DNA of 46,750 nt from contig JALVVJ010000067.1 in assembly GCA_027023475.1 (NCBI GenBank), positions 1 to 46,750 of the forward strand, written 5' to 3'. Position 1 is the stretch's first letter, and every line of letters starts with the position of its first letter. The notes below the pieces were generated by a model. It was not told the DNA's origin. It did no database searches and saw nothing but the letters and a program-made list of their open reading frames with translations. The position numbers and the translations under genes are program-made. This stretch comes from Flavobacteriales bacterium. GTDB taxonomy: Bacteria > Bacteroidota > Bacteroidia > Flavobacteriales > Flavobacteriaceae. Below, piece after piece: positions 25,064 through 33,729 of this stretch.

Positions 25064-26052
25064 CGTTCCGGGAGCCCTTGCGCTCCGCCTGCGGCTGTGC
25101 GCGGTCTCCCTTCACGGCTCCACAAGCCGTCAGGGCGCCGGCGGCGGAATGAATATTCCGCTGCCGGCGGCGCAAAAATTACCGGCAAATACTTTTGATG
25201 CAGGATGGGCAATTAGTTTAAAGCCCGAACAAGGAATATCTTACCGTTTTTTGCGCCGCCGGCCCGCGCCTACGGCGCGGCGCCGGCGCCCCTTGTCTTG
25301 TTCCGCCCTCCGGGAGCCGTCGGCTTCCACAAGCCAAAGCAAATGCCGTGCCTTGTCTCCCTTCGGCACTCCGGCAGCCCTGCGGTCTGCCTTCGTGGCT
25401 CCGCAAGCCATCGGCTTTCTTGGTCCAACGCCAAAGCCACGCCTTGTCTTGCTTCGCAGCTTCGCAAGCCCTTCCGGCTCCGCTTCGCTTTGCCGTTGGT
25501 CTTGCTCCGCGTGCTTCGAAGCCCTTTGGCGCCTTTGCTACGCTCCGGCGCCGCCGGTCTTCTCGCCTGCTCCGCAAGCCCTGGCGGTCTCGCTCCGCAG
25601 CTCCGGGAGCCGGCACGCCTCGCCTGCGGCGCCGCGTTTGTCTCCCCTCGCACGCTGCGGAGCCGCCTGCGTCGTCTCCTTGCGGCCCTCGGAGCCCTGC
25701 CGCCTCACTCGGACTTTCGCCTCGCTCGGCGGCGGTCTCCGCGGAGGGCGGCGAACCCGCAGAGCGGTTTCGCCTTCAATGTTTGCAGTAGCAGAGCGGT
25801 GTCATTCCGACGGAGTTTTGACGGCGTCAGCAAGGCAAAACGACGAGGAATCTCTTCACGGATTGGACAATAAGAACGTAATACTCCGCCCCGGATGAAT
25901 CATCCGTATTGAGATTTCTCAGTCGCGCCCTTCGGGCGCTCCATCGAAATGACACGCTGCTTCAATGTTTGCGGTAGGAGAGCGCAAATCGCCAATCGGT
26001 GTTCGAATGTTCGGCGTTCATTATTCAAGCGCGATTTATCGCGCGCCATAAA
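25064..26052 (+). repeat. GC-rich composite repeat array upstream of coaX
   Basis: About 1 kb with no gene. In order: a short GTCTC-type unit; the palindromic module GGGCGCCGGCGGCGGA-loop-TCCGCTGCCGGCGGCGC (25133-25176); a 70-base AT-rich spacer; a second palindromic module (25247-25297). Then about ten degenerate units of roughly 30 bases beginning GTCTY and containing GCTCCGCAAGCC-like cores (25290-25749), a GGCGAA/TTCGCC hairpin (25750-25774) and the box TTCAATGTTTGCAGTAGCAG (25775). A 162-base inverted-repeat insertion with a second box copy (25961) follows, then the hairpin GCGCGATTTATCGCGCGC (26029-26046). An AGCGG-box element follows directly. Long open frames here on both strands come from base composition. 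Confidence 0.85.
25799..25960. repeat. Inverted-repeat insertion inside the array
   Basis: Begins GTGTCATTCCGACG...GAGGAATCTC and ends GAGATTTCTC...ATCGAAATGACAC, so the two ends are inverted copies. Dispersed repeats of this GTCATTTCGAC/GAGAAATCTC type are familiar in Bacteroidota genomes. It is flanked by two copies of TTCAATGTTTGCRGTAG (25775 and 25961), as if it had inserted next to or duplicated that box; the other arrays have only one box. Confidence 0.7.
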
Positions 26053-26226
26053 GCGCCAGGGATGGGAGCGGTTATGCGGCAGCGGCCCGCCGTAGGCCTG
26101 CCGTGGCGGCGGGGCGACCAGTGGGGAGCCACGCCCGCCACGTTTGCAGGGCAAGAGCGGGCCGCTGCCGCATTTGAGCGGACAGCCCGGTCCCGACATC
26201 GCGAAAGCGATGTACGGGAGGCGCCC
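26053..26226 (+). repeat. AGCGG-box element, most regular copy
   Basis: 174 bases. GCGCCAGGGATGGGAGCGG is followed by a perfect 16-base-pair stem (26074-26089 with 26158-26173) around a GC-rich insert. Then come TTGAGCGGACAGCCCGG, the hairpin ACATCGC-GAAA-GCGATGT, and the closing GGGAGGCGCCC. The outer GCGCC/GGCGC and inner GGG/CCC can also pair. It lies just past the terminator of the minus-strand BNR protein gene. Confidence 0.85.
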
Positions 26227-26228
26227 AA

Positions 26229-26258
26229 ATAAAAAAACCGCCCTGTATGGACGGTCTT
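26229..26258 (-). terminator. Intrinsic terminator of the BNR-repeat protein gene
   Basis: Minus-strand hairpin ACCGTCC-ATACA-GGGCGGT is followed by seven T. It lies within 50 bases after the stop at 26280. Confidence 0.75.
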
Positions 26259-26279
26259 TTTTTACAATCAATCCCGGGG

Positions 26280-29200
26280 TTAACGCCGCAGGAACCGGCT
26301 ATGAAAAACGCCGCGGTTGGTTTGTAATTCCAGTATATAAGCGCCACGTGGCAGGTTGTGCACGTCGATATCTAAACGGGTTTCGGGTTGGGCAAAATGC
26401 TTTTCGGATAAAATTTTCCCGCTTAAATCCAGGATGCGGTAATGCTCAACCACCGTTTGACGTCGTGCCCGGACAAATAGCCGGCCGTCACTGGGATTGG
26501 GAAAGAGGTTCAAATAGGTTTGCCAAGCTGTTTTGTCTGTGCCCAGTTGCATATCCACTTGCAAGTTATCCAGCATAACACCTTCATAGTGAACCGAATA
26601 ATCGGAAGCCATCACAAAACGCAAATAAACCCGCGGTTCGCCGGCCAAGAAATCCAAGCTATGGCTATAATGACGGATTTGGCTGTCGTAACCCGTCCAT
26701 TGGGCGCCTTGGCAAGCACCTTGCACCGTACTGCTGTTGTACCAATCCGGGTCGGCACTGCTACCCAATACGGTCCAAGTGGAACCGTCGGTGGAATATT
26801 CCACATAAAACGCATCCCAATCCTGCTCGATGTCGAAGGCCATATCAAAGCCCAAAGTAGCCGATGTTACTTGCGAAAAATCGAGGCACGGCACATACAA
26901 GTGAGCCGTGGTTTGGTCGGGATAGGTTCCCGATGCATTGGTACAATATGCGTATGTTCCCGAAGCCGCCGCATTCAATACCGAACCCGAAGGATGGGCA
27001 CGTTCCCAAAGGTTGCCCGTTGGAAGGGTTTGGGTGAGTAGTTCGTGGGATGGTGATTCGAAATCGTAGCTAAACGATGCGCTCTCGCTTTTATTGACCG
27101 TAAGCGTATATTCCAACGTATTGTTTTGCGTGTTTTGGTCGGCGGCATATTGCACCTGGATTTGTACCGGAACCACACCTAAACTCACCGCATTGTTCAG
27201 TGTAATGGTCAGGGATAGCGTATCGCCACTGTGTAAAGTTCCGTTCCAGGAAGCGTTGCCTGTTTCGCCGTTGATGTCCCAGTTGTAGGAAAAATGCGTT
27301 ATGTCGTTGTTTCCGTTATTTATTACCCTGAAATCCACATCTTGCAAAGTTCCGCAATACATACCGGCATCGCCGTTCATAGCAATTTTGGCATCATCGT
27401 CGGGATGATAGGCAGGAACACCGGTTACCCAAGTGCTACGGCCATAGGTACCCACCCACAACTTTCCTTCATCGCCGGCCAATTCCAAATCCATACAAAA
27501 GGTATGCGGCAAGTTGTTGTGAAATGCTTCCCAATTGTTGCCTGAGGTCTTGCGGTAAACACCTATGTCGTTGGCCAAATACAAGGTCTCGTTGGGGCTG
27601 TAAGGATGATATACCAAATCATGGATGCGGATGTCGGCCGGCAGGCCGGCGGAAATGTCCGTCCAAGTAGATTCGTCGGTGCTTTCATACACGTGGCTTC
27701 CGGCGGCCACCCAAATTTTTCCGTTTTGCGGATTGAGGGTAACGGCGCGCACATTGTAGGAAAAATCGTGTAGTTGTGAGAAATTTGCGCCTGCATCGGT
27801 ACTTTTATACAAAACGGTGTTTACGGCAGCATAAATTACATTGGAATTTGTTGGGTGACAATAAAGCATATCGATATTACCCGAAAAGGATGAGCCGGTT
27901 ACCGACTGCCATCCGCTACCGGTTAGTTTATAAACCTTGGTAAATCCGGCATAAAGCGTTCCGTCGGCGCCTATGGCCAAAGGGGTTACCCAATTGCCAT
28001 AGGATGGCCCGCTGTAACCGCCAACTGTGGTTAGACCTCCGTTTCGGGTTACATTGAGATAGATTCCGTAGTAAATAAAACTGTATGCTGTTTGGGGATC
28101 GGAGGGGTTAACGGCATTATCCATACCATCGGCACCGTGATAAATATTCCAATGCTCATCGGGCTGCTTGGCAATGCCGCCGTTGTCTTGAAGGCCGCCG
28201 TAAATATGTTCGGAATGAGCATCTTTGTAAGCCGAAATGCGATAAAACATACTTATGGCCAAATCATCGTTTTTGTTGACAAAATGAGCGCCGTTGTCCG
28301 TGCTCAAATAGACTCCTCCATCGGAACCTACCACCAATGTGTTCCCGTAGTATTCCAAATAATGAATGTCGGCATGTGTATAGCGATCATCCATAGTGGC
28401 CCAATCGTTCCACACGGAAAAAGATGCACCGCCATTGGTGGATTTCCAAAGATTTAACTCTCCAAGAAAAATAATATTGGGGTCGGTATCGGAAACGGTC
28501 ATGGCCAAATCATACCAGGTTTGTTGCGACCCGTCCAAAGCGTCATTAGCCGCCGTCCGCGTAAATGAGGAACCGCTGTTTGTGGACTTGTAAAGCCCGA
28601 CAAAGCTGCTGCCGTTGGTGGCTAAAACATAAACGTTGTTAGGTGCCGCAGGCGTTACATCCATCACATAACGCGAAACATTGGACGATGAAGGAAGGCC
28701 CGAACTAACCATGGAAAAACTGTCGCCACCATTTGTTGAACGATAAAACCGAGTATTGGAAACGGCATACAAGTAATTGAAATTACCGGGTTTCATTCGC
28801 ATTTCACGAATTCCGGCATTGAGCGTTAGCGTCCAATTTTGCCCGCCGTTGGTGGATTTGTAAACACCGTCGCTCGAAGCAAAAACAATTTCGTTGCTAT
28901 TTGAGGGATTGATGATAATTTGCGACACATAATCCAGGGAATTTATCGAAGGCGTTAGGTTGGTCCAAGTTTGACCGCCGTCGGTAGAGCGGTAAACACC
29001 ATAGGAAGGCGTAACGCGGGCATCGTCGTCGCCCGTGCCGATGTAAATCGTATTGTGATCGGAAGGATCAAGCGCTATGGCCGACACTCCCAATGTGGGC
29101 AAATCATCGGTGAGTGGAGTAAAAGTTTGTCCGCCGTCGGTGGATTTCCATAATCCGCCGGCAGGCGCGCCCACATAGATGATTTGCGGATTTTGGTCGT

Positions 29201-29600
29201 CGATTAGCACAACATTCACCCGTCCTTTTCCTTCGTATCCGGCCGTCGTGTAGGGTGTGGTTCCCGAAAGTTGCCAATTGCTGTCGTCGGTGGTCGGGCG
29301 GGCCGCGGCTTGCACGGCATCGCGCCAAGCACGGGCCGGATTAACATTCATATATCCGTAATCCTCCCAAATATATTTCCAACGCTCGTAGGGCTTAACG
29401 CCACTTCCTTTAACCAAGCGATTGTGCTGTTCCCAATAGGCATCCGAGCTTCGGATAATATGCAAAATACGGTCGCCGTATTGTGTATTTCCGGCAGGGC
29501 GCTGAGCTCTCTGGGAATCATGAAAAGGATCCCATTGGGCTTGCATCTCAAACCCATATAACCCAAAAACCAGTAATAGTAAACAGAGATATTTTTTCAT
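26280..29600 (-). CDS. T9SS-sorted BNR/sortilin-like beta-propeller protein
   Basis: 1106 residues. The signal peptide (about 1-21, MKKYLCLLLLVFGLYGF...) precedes many Asp-box/BNR repeats (STDGGQTWTNL, STNGGQNWTL, STDAGANFSQL and others, about residues 100-720). These are typical of sialidase- or VPS10-like propellers and xyloglucanase relatives. A CARDB-like beta domain (about 740-840) and a jellyroll-like region with FDMAFDIEQDWDAFYVEYSTDGSTW (about 850-1010) follow, then a type A sorting domain opening LNLFPNPSDGRLFV. No catalytic residues are apparent, so adhesion or binding is as likely as hydrolysis. Start 29600 is chosen because a -7 box (29629-29622) overlaps the upstream ATG at 29624. 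Confidence 0.87.
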   Translation of the reverse strand: MKKYLCLLLLVFGLYGFEMQAQWDPFHDSQRAQRPAGNTQYGDRILHIIRSSDAYWEQHNRLVKGSGVKPYERWKYIWEDYGYMNVNPARAWRDAVQAAARPTTDDSNWQLSGTTPYTTAGYEGKGRVNVVLIDDQNPQIIYVGAPAGGLWKSTDGGQTFTPLTDDLPTLGVSAIALDPSDHNTIYIGTGDDDARVTPSYGVYRSTDGGQTWTNLTPSINSLDYVSQIIINPSNSNEIVFASSDGVYKSTNGGQNWTLTLNAGIREMRMKPGNFNYLYAVSNTRFYRSTNGGDSFSMVSSGLPSSSNVSRYVMDVTPAAPNNVYVLATNGSSFVGLYKSTNSGSSFTRTAANDALDGSQQTWYDLAMTVSDTDPNIIFLGELNLWKSTNGGASFSVWNDWATMDDRYTHADIHYLEYYGNTLVVGSDGGVYLSTDNGAHFVNKNDDLAISMFYRISAYKDAHSEHIYGGLQDNGGIAKQPDEHWNIYHGADGMDNAVNPSDPQTAYSFIYYGIYLNVTRNGGLTTVGGYSGPSYGNWVTPLAIGADGTLYAGFTKVYKLTGSGWQSVTGSSFSGNIDMLYCHPTNSNVIYAAVNTVLYKSTDAGANFSQLHDFSYNVRAVTLNPQNGKIWVAAGSHVYESTDESTWTDISAGLPADIRIHDLVYHPYSPNETLYLANDIGVYRKTSGNNWEAFHNNLPHTFCMDLELAGDEGKLWVGTYGRSTWVTGVPAYHPDDDAKIAMNGDAGMYCGTLQDVDFRVINNGNNDITHFSYNWDINGETGNASWNGTLHSGDTLSLTITLNNAVSLGVVPVQIQVQYAADQNTQNNTLEYTLTVNKSESASFSYDFESPSHELLTQTLPTGNLWERAHPSGSVLNAAASGTYAYCTNASGTYPDQTTAHLYVPCLDFSQVTSATLGFDMAFDIEQDWDAFYVEYSTDGSTWTVLGSSADPDWYNSSTVQGACQGAQWTGYDSQIRHYSHSLDFLAGEPRVYLRFVMASDYSVHYEGVMLDNLQVDMQLGTDKTAWQTYLNLFPNPSDGRLFVRARRQTVVEHYRILDLSGKILSEKHFAQPETRLDIDVHNLPRGAYILELQTNRGVFHSRFLRR

Positions 29601-29621
29601 TATATCAATTTTTGTGTTGCC

Positions 29622-29629
29622 CAAAGCTA
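29622..29629 (-). promoter_or_regulatory. -7 promoter box of the BNR-repeat protein gene
   Basis: Minus-strand TAGCTTTG, 21 bases before the ATG at 29600; it rules out the in-frame ATG at 29624. Confidence 0.6.
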
Positions 29630-29705
29630 AACATTTCCGGCGAAAAAGAGGAAGCGGTGCTCATTTATAAGCCAAAAAAGTAAACAACAAACGGATTTTT
29701 TACGT

Positions 29706-29713
29706 TACTTTTG
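29706..29713 (+). promoter_or_regulatory. -7 promoter box of the putative porin gene
   Basis: TACTTTTG, 20 bases before the ATG at 29734. Confidence 0.55.
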
Positions 29714-29733
29714 TAGGCAAACACATTACCGGT

Positions 29734-31653
29734 ATGCGCTTCCGGCTCGTTTTGTTGCTCATCATGTTCTACGGTTCCTCCATTGCCCAAATCGATCGCT
29801 TGGGTGGAATGGGCCGTGAACGTGGTGTGCAAGGACGCAACAACCGGCTAGGTCCGGTGGTGCAAGATACTTCGTCCACACGGGGACGAAAACCTGCAAA
29901 ACTCAAAACCTACCCATTGGCCCTATACCGTTTTTACACGTCCGCAGGCGACACGCTGGTGCTCGATACCCTCCTCGACCCTACCGATTTCCACAGAACT
30001 AATTTTACGGGCCGCGATACCTACCACGGGATGCCTTTCCAAAACATCGGCCAACCGTTTAACCGGCTGGTTTGGAATGATACGGCAGCCACGGCTTTCG
30101 GTTCGCCCGTTCCCGAAGGCATTCAAATGTCGGTAAGAACGGCAAGTGAACTCCACTACCACCACGTGCCCACGCCTTTTACACGCTTGTTTTTCCTGTC
30201 GGGCAACAAAAAAGGCCAAATGCTGGATTCACGCATCGGGATTAACATCCGGCCCAACTGGAACATCGGGCTGGGCTACAAAGGACTGAATTCGTTGGGT
30301 TATTACCTGCACAGCTTGACCTCGCAGGAAAATTGGTTTTTCAATACCGACTATGCCGCGCCATCCGGCCGTTTTTTTCTGCGCTTTTACCTGATAAAAA
30401 ACCATCTGGAAAACGACGAAAACAATGGCATTGCCGACGAAAGCTATTTCGAACAAGGGGGCAATGCTTACATCGACCGCGGAAAAATTCCCGTCCGCAC
30501 CACCGACGACCAAAGCATTTGGCACAGCCGGCAATCGGGCGGCGAAGCCGGTTGGGCGCCCTTAAAAAAAACGCCCGCCCTCAAACTAACCTACGGACTG
30601 GACGAATACAAGGCCTATGCCGAATACAAAGGCGGAACCGCCGTTTACGGCAACACCCTCACCTACCCTTTGGCTTACGACAGCACCGGCTACCGGCGCT
30701 TCGTTCACCGCCTTGGCATCCGTTGGAACAGCGTTCGCTCCCAATGGATTGCCGGCATTGTTTTTCAACGGATGTTTGTGCGCTACGACACCACCATTAC
30801 GGCCGGCAACACAACAGTTCCCCGTAGCACACTCCTGACCGACCGGGGCTTTTATGCCGCATATCGCTACCGGGACAGCTTATTGCATTGGCGTGCCAAG
30901 GGCGCGTTTTATAGCAACGGACTATTCGCCTTTGAAGCATTGGGCACTTATGTTCAAGGCAAACATCGTTTTTCGGCTGGTATCACGCTTCGTAAACAAC
31001 GTCCTGCGCCGGTTTATTGGTTACACCAATCGCGCTTTGTCCGCTACAATTGGCACAGCTCACCCACGCCTGAGAACTACCGCCAAATCCGCTTGCAATG
31101 GCAATCGCCTTTGGGGCAATTATCGTCCGCCTACGGACAAATTCAAAACCTATCCTATTTCGGCGCCGATTCGCTGCCAAAGGTTTACCCGAATACCATT
31201 TCGATTTGGTCGACCACCTACCGGAAAGATTGGCGTATCAAAAAATGGGGGGTTTTTCCCGAAATCACTTACCAATCCGTATTCAACGGCGGTCCGGCTT
31301 TGGACTTACCCGCGTGGCGTGCACGTGCCACACTCTACTACACCGATTGGTGGTTTACGCATCACCTCTACCTGAACACGGGTATTCGCTTGGCTTGGTT
31401 TTCGGCATATTATATGCCCGGATACCTGCCGCTGACGGGAAGTTTTTTCCAACAACACAGTAAACGCTACGGAAACTTTTATCTGGCCGATTTGTTCTTT
31501 AATTTCAAAGTAAAAAAATTCTATGCCTACTTGGTTTTGGAACATTTCAACGCCTATTGGGAAAAATATCAGCCGCGCTATTACAGTGCGCCTTTCTACC
31601 CCTATGCCGACCAAGTAATCCGGCTGGGAATTGTTTGGGAATTTACAAATTAG
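29734..31653 (+). CDS. Putative porin (Porin_10-like outer-membrane barrel)
   Basis: 639 residues. A signal peptide (about 1-18, ending SSIA) precedes a charged linker with GRERGVQGRNNRLG, then a long barrel rich in aromatic, strand-forming segments to the C-terminus (ADQVIRLGIVWEF). The conserved region DSRIGINIRPNWNIGLGYKG...FFLRFYLIKNHLENDENNG-type (about 165-235) is what I associate with the Bacteroidota Porin_10 family. The substrate is unknown. lipB begins 5 bases after the stop, so both are probably on one message, a pairing without clear functional logic. It is divergent from the BNR protein gene. Confidence 0.82.
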   Translation: MRFRLVLLLIMFYGSSIAQIDRLGGMGRERGVQGRNNRLGPVVQDTSSTRGRKPAKLKTYPLALYRFYTSAGDTLVLDTLLDPTDFHRTNFTGRDTYHGMPFQNIGQPFNRLVWNDTAATAFGSPVPEGIQMSVRTASELHYHHVPTPFTRLFFLSGNKKGQMLDSRIGINIRPNWNIGLGYKGLNSLGYYLHSLTSQENWFFNTDYAAPSGRFFLRFYLIKNHLENDENNGIADESYFEQGGNAYIDRGKIPVRTTDDQSIWHSRQSGGEAGWAPLKKTPALKLTYGLDEYKAYAEYKGGTAVYGNTLTYPLAYDSTGYRRFVHRLGIRWNSVRSQWIAGIVFQRMFVRYDTTITAGNTTVPRSTLLTDRGFYAAYRYRDSLLHWRAKGAFYSNGLFAFEALGTYVQGKHRFSAGITLRKQRPAPVYWLHQSRFVRYNWHSSPTPENYRQIRLQWQSPLGQLSSAYGQIQNLSYFGADSLPKVYPNTISIWSTTYRKDWRIKKWGVFPEITYQSVFNGGPALDLPAWRARATLYYTDWWFTHHLYLNTGIRLAWFSAYYMPGYLPLTGSFFQQHSKRYGNFYLADLFFNFKVKKFYAYLVLEHFNAYWEKYQPRYYSAPFYPYADQVIRLGIVWEFTN

Positions 31654-31658
31654 GAATT

Positions 31659-32378
31659 ATGAACCGACAGGTTTATTTTCGCCACTGGCACCTGACGGAC
31701 TACGACGAAGCCCACCGGCGGCAAACCCGGCTGTTTGAGCATATCAAACAAATCAAAATCCGCAACAAACGCGAAGGATTAAACGAACCCACACCCAATT
31801 TTTTGATTTTTACCGAACATCCGCACGTTTACACCTTGGGCAAAAGCGGAAAACAGGAACACCTTTTGGCTTCGCCCGACGAACTACGGCGTTTGGGCGC
31901 ACGCTTTATACCCACCGATCGTGGAGGTGATATTACCTATCACGGTCCTGGACAAATCGTGGGCTATCCCATTATTGATCTGGATAATTTCGGATTGGAA
32001 ATTATGAGTTATATCCGGCTACTGGAACAAGCCGTTATCGATGTGCTTCAAACCTACGGTTTGAAGGGCGAACGCAGCCAAGGCGAAACAGGCGTTTGGC
32101 TGGACGTGGGCACTCCGAAGGCCCGTAAAATCTGTGCCATAGGCGTGCGTACAAGCCGGTGGGTAACCATGCATGGATTTGCCCTGAACCTGAATCCCGA
32201 TTTGCGTTATTTTGATCGCATTATTCCCTGTGGTATCCGGGGCAAAGGTGTTACCTCATTGGATCGTGAATTGGGTTATACACCACCGCGCAACCAAGTG
32301 GAACAACGCTTGCGCGAAGCTCTGGCACGGGTTTGGAACGCCCACATTATCGACTGGCCCAAAGGATTGGAATTTTAG
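31659..32378 (+). CDS. lipB: Octanoyltransferase LipB
   Basis: 239 residues. It transfers octanoyl from acyl carrier protein to lipoyl domains of 2-oxoacid dehydrogenases and GcvH. Motifs: RGGDITYHGPGQIVGYPIIDL near residues 87-107, the catalytic Lys in ARKICAIGVR, and the catalytic Cys in FDRIIPCGIRGKGVTS. The N-terminal segment DYDEAHRRQ and HPHVYTLGKSG are also typical. The frame is open to 31557, but the ATG at 31659, 5 bases after the porin stop, gives the usual length. Longer C-terminal variants exist; this one is standard. Confidence 0.95.
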   Translation: MNRQVYFRHWHLTDYDEAHRRQTRLFEHIKQIKIRNKREGLNEPTPNFLIFTEHPHVYTLGKSGKQEHLLASPDELRRLGARFIPTDRGGDITYHGPGQIVGYPIIDLDNFGLEIMSYIRLLEQAVIDVLQTYGLKGERSQGETGVWLDVGTPKARKICAIGVRTSRWVTMHGFALNLNPDLRYFDRIIPCGIRGKGVTSLDRELGYTPPRNQVEQRLREALARVWNAHIIDWPKGLEF

Positions 32379-32439
32379 GTGGTCATATTCTTTTCTCTGC
32401 CTAAAATCATAGTTTACTAACCAAAATCGCCGTATCTTA

Positions 32440-33702
32440 ATGGCAAACATCAAGGCAATGAATTCCACAAAATTTACATATCCATTTGCCCATTCCATTC
32501 ATTTTTTGCATTCGTCCGATATCCGGGATTTGATGAAATACGCCATCCGTCCCGGATTTATTTCATTTGCGGGCGGTATGCCCAACAATCATCTTTTTCC
32601 GGTGGATGAAGTGGAAAAAATATATCATCATCTTCCGCGTAGCGAGAAGGAAGTTTCTTTTCAGTATGGTCCCACAAAAGGTTATCCGCCCTTGATCGAT
32701 GTGTTGAAAAAATATATGCAAAGCAAGGGCATAGATTTTACGCAGCATGAACTCTTGATTACCACCGGCTCGTTGCAAGCCATTTACATTGTTTCGCACC
32801 TTTTTGCCGACCCTGGCGATACCATCCTGACCGAAAATCCCAGTTTTATCGGCTCCTTGACGTTGTTCAAAAGTTTTAAATCGCATTTGCACGGTATTCC
32901 GATGGACAGCAACGGTATTTGTATCGATGCATTGAAAAAAACTTACAAGCGTGTAACCCGCCAAGGCGAAAAAGTGAAGTTCCTATATATTATTCCCAAC
33001 TTCCACAATCCGGCCGGATTGATTTATTCCAGGGAGCGCCGCCGTTCGATTTTGGATTTTATTCGCGAACACAAACTTGTGCTTTTGGAAGACGATCCCT
33101 ACAACGAACTATGGTTCGACCCTGCCGACCGGCCGCTTACCGAACCCATACTATCCATGGCCCCCAAGGAATTGAAACGGCAAATCATTTATGTGGGTTC
33201 CTTTTCCAAAATCCTGGGGCCCGGTTTCCGGCTGGGCTGGATGGTAGTGCCCAAAGAAGTTTTTACCAAAGCCGAAATTTTGAAACAGAGCTTGGACGCT
33301 TGCAGTCCCAACCTCTCACAAGTGATTGCCAACGCTTTTTTGCGTGAGGGCTATTTGGAACCCTATCTGGAACGTATCCGGCCCGAATACCGGCTGCGAC
33401 GTGACATTACACTACGGGCCATCGAAAAATATTTTCCGCCCGAAGTGAAATATGTGCGTCCCAAAGGCGGATTTTATGTTTGGCTGGAACTTCCCCGGGG
33501 CGCCGATGCGCAAAAGGTTCTGGATTACGCCTTGGAGAATAATGTGGTGTTTGTCCTGGGTAAATCCTTCGACCCTGCCCGCCGCTCGCCCACACGCTTC
33601 CGTTTGGCATATTCCAATGTGGACCCGCAAAACATCGAAGTGGGAATTCGAATAATAGGTGAAGGTATCCGAAAGGTTTTATCCCGGTCAAAAAATGATT
33701 AA
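32440..33702 (+). CDS. PLP-dependent aminotransferase, class I/II (2-aminoadipate-type)
   Basis: 420 residues, fold type I. Visible blocks: ISFAGGMPNNHLFP (N-terminal substrate loop), the QYGPTKGYPPL motif, TTGSLQAIY (cofactor phosphate), PNFHNPAGL (conserved Asn), LLEDDPYNELWF (Asp to the pyridine) and the PLP lysine in GSFSKILGPGFRLGW. These match the LysN / MocR-aminotransferase-domain group, acting on 2-aminoadipate, aromatic or branched-chain amino acids; no DNA-binding domain is fused. An alternative start is 32458 (MNSTKFTYPF). No perfect -7 box is seen, only TATCTTAA just before the ATG. Confidence 0.9.
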   Translation: MANIKAMNSTKFTYPFAHSIHFLHSSDIRDLMKYAIRPGFISFAGGMPNNHLFPVDEVEKIYHHLPRSEKEVSFQYGPTKGYPPLIDVLKKYMQSKGIDFTQHELLITTGSLQAIYIVSHLFADPGDTILTENPSFIGSLTLFKSFKSHLHGIPMDSNGICIDALKKTYKRVTRQGEKVKFLYIIPNFHNPAGLIYSRERRRSILDFIREHKLVLLEDDPYNELWFDPADRPLTEPILSMAPKELKRQIIYVGSFSKILGPGFRLGWMVVPKEVFTKAEILKQSLDACSPNLSQVIANAFLREGYLEPYLERIRPEYRLRRDITLRAIEKYFPPEVKYVRPKGGFYVWLELPRGADAQKVLDYALENNVVFVLGKSFDPARRSPTRFRLAYSNVDPQNIEVGIRIIGEGIRKVLSRSKND

Positions 33703-33707
33703 CTTTG
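33700..33707 (+). promoter_or_regulatory. -7 promoter box of prs-rplY
   Basis: TAACTTTG overlaps the aminotransferase stop codon (33700-33702) and lies 22 bases before the prs ATG. Confidence 0.6.
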
Positions 33708-33729
33708 AGCGACCCAAAACCCCTATGCC

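Noticed and set aside
25149-25898. Long overlapping open frames on both strands in the GC-rich array.
   Set aside because: High GC and the lack of AT-rich stop codons explain them. Products are Arg/Ser/Pro/Ala-rich, repeat the ~30-base unit, and occur in several frames and on both strands at once.
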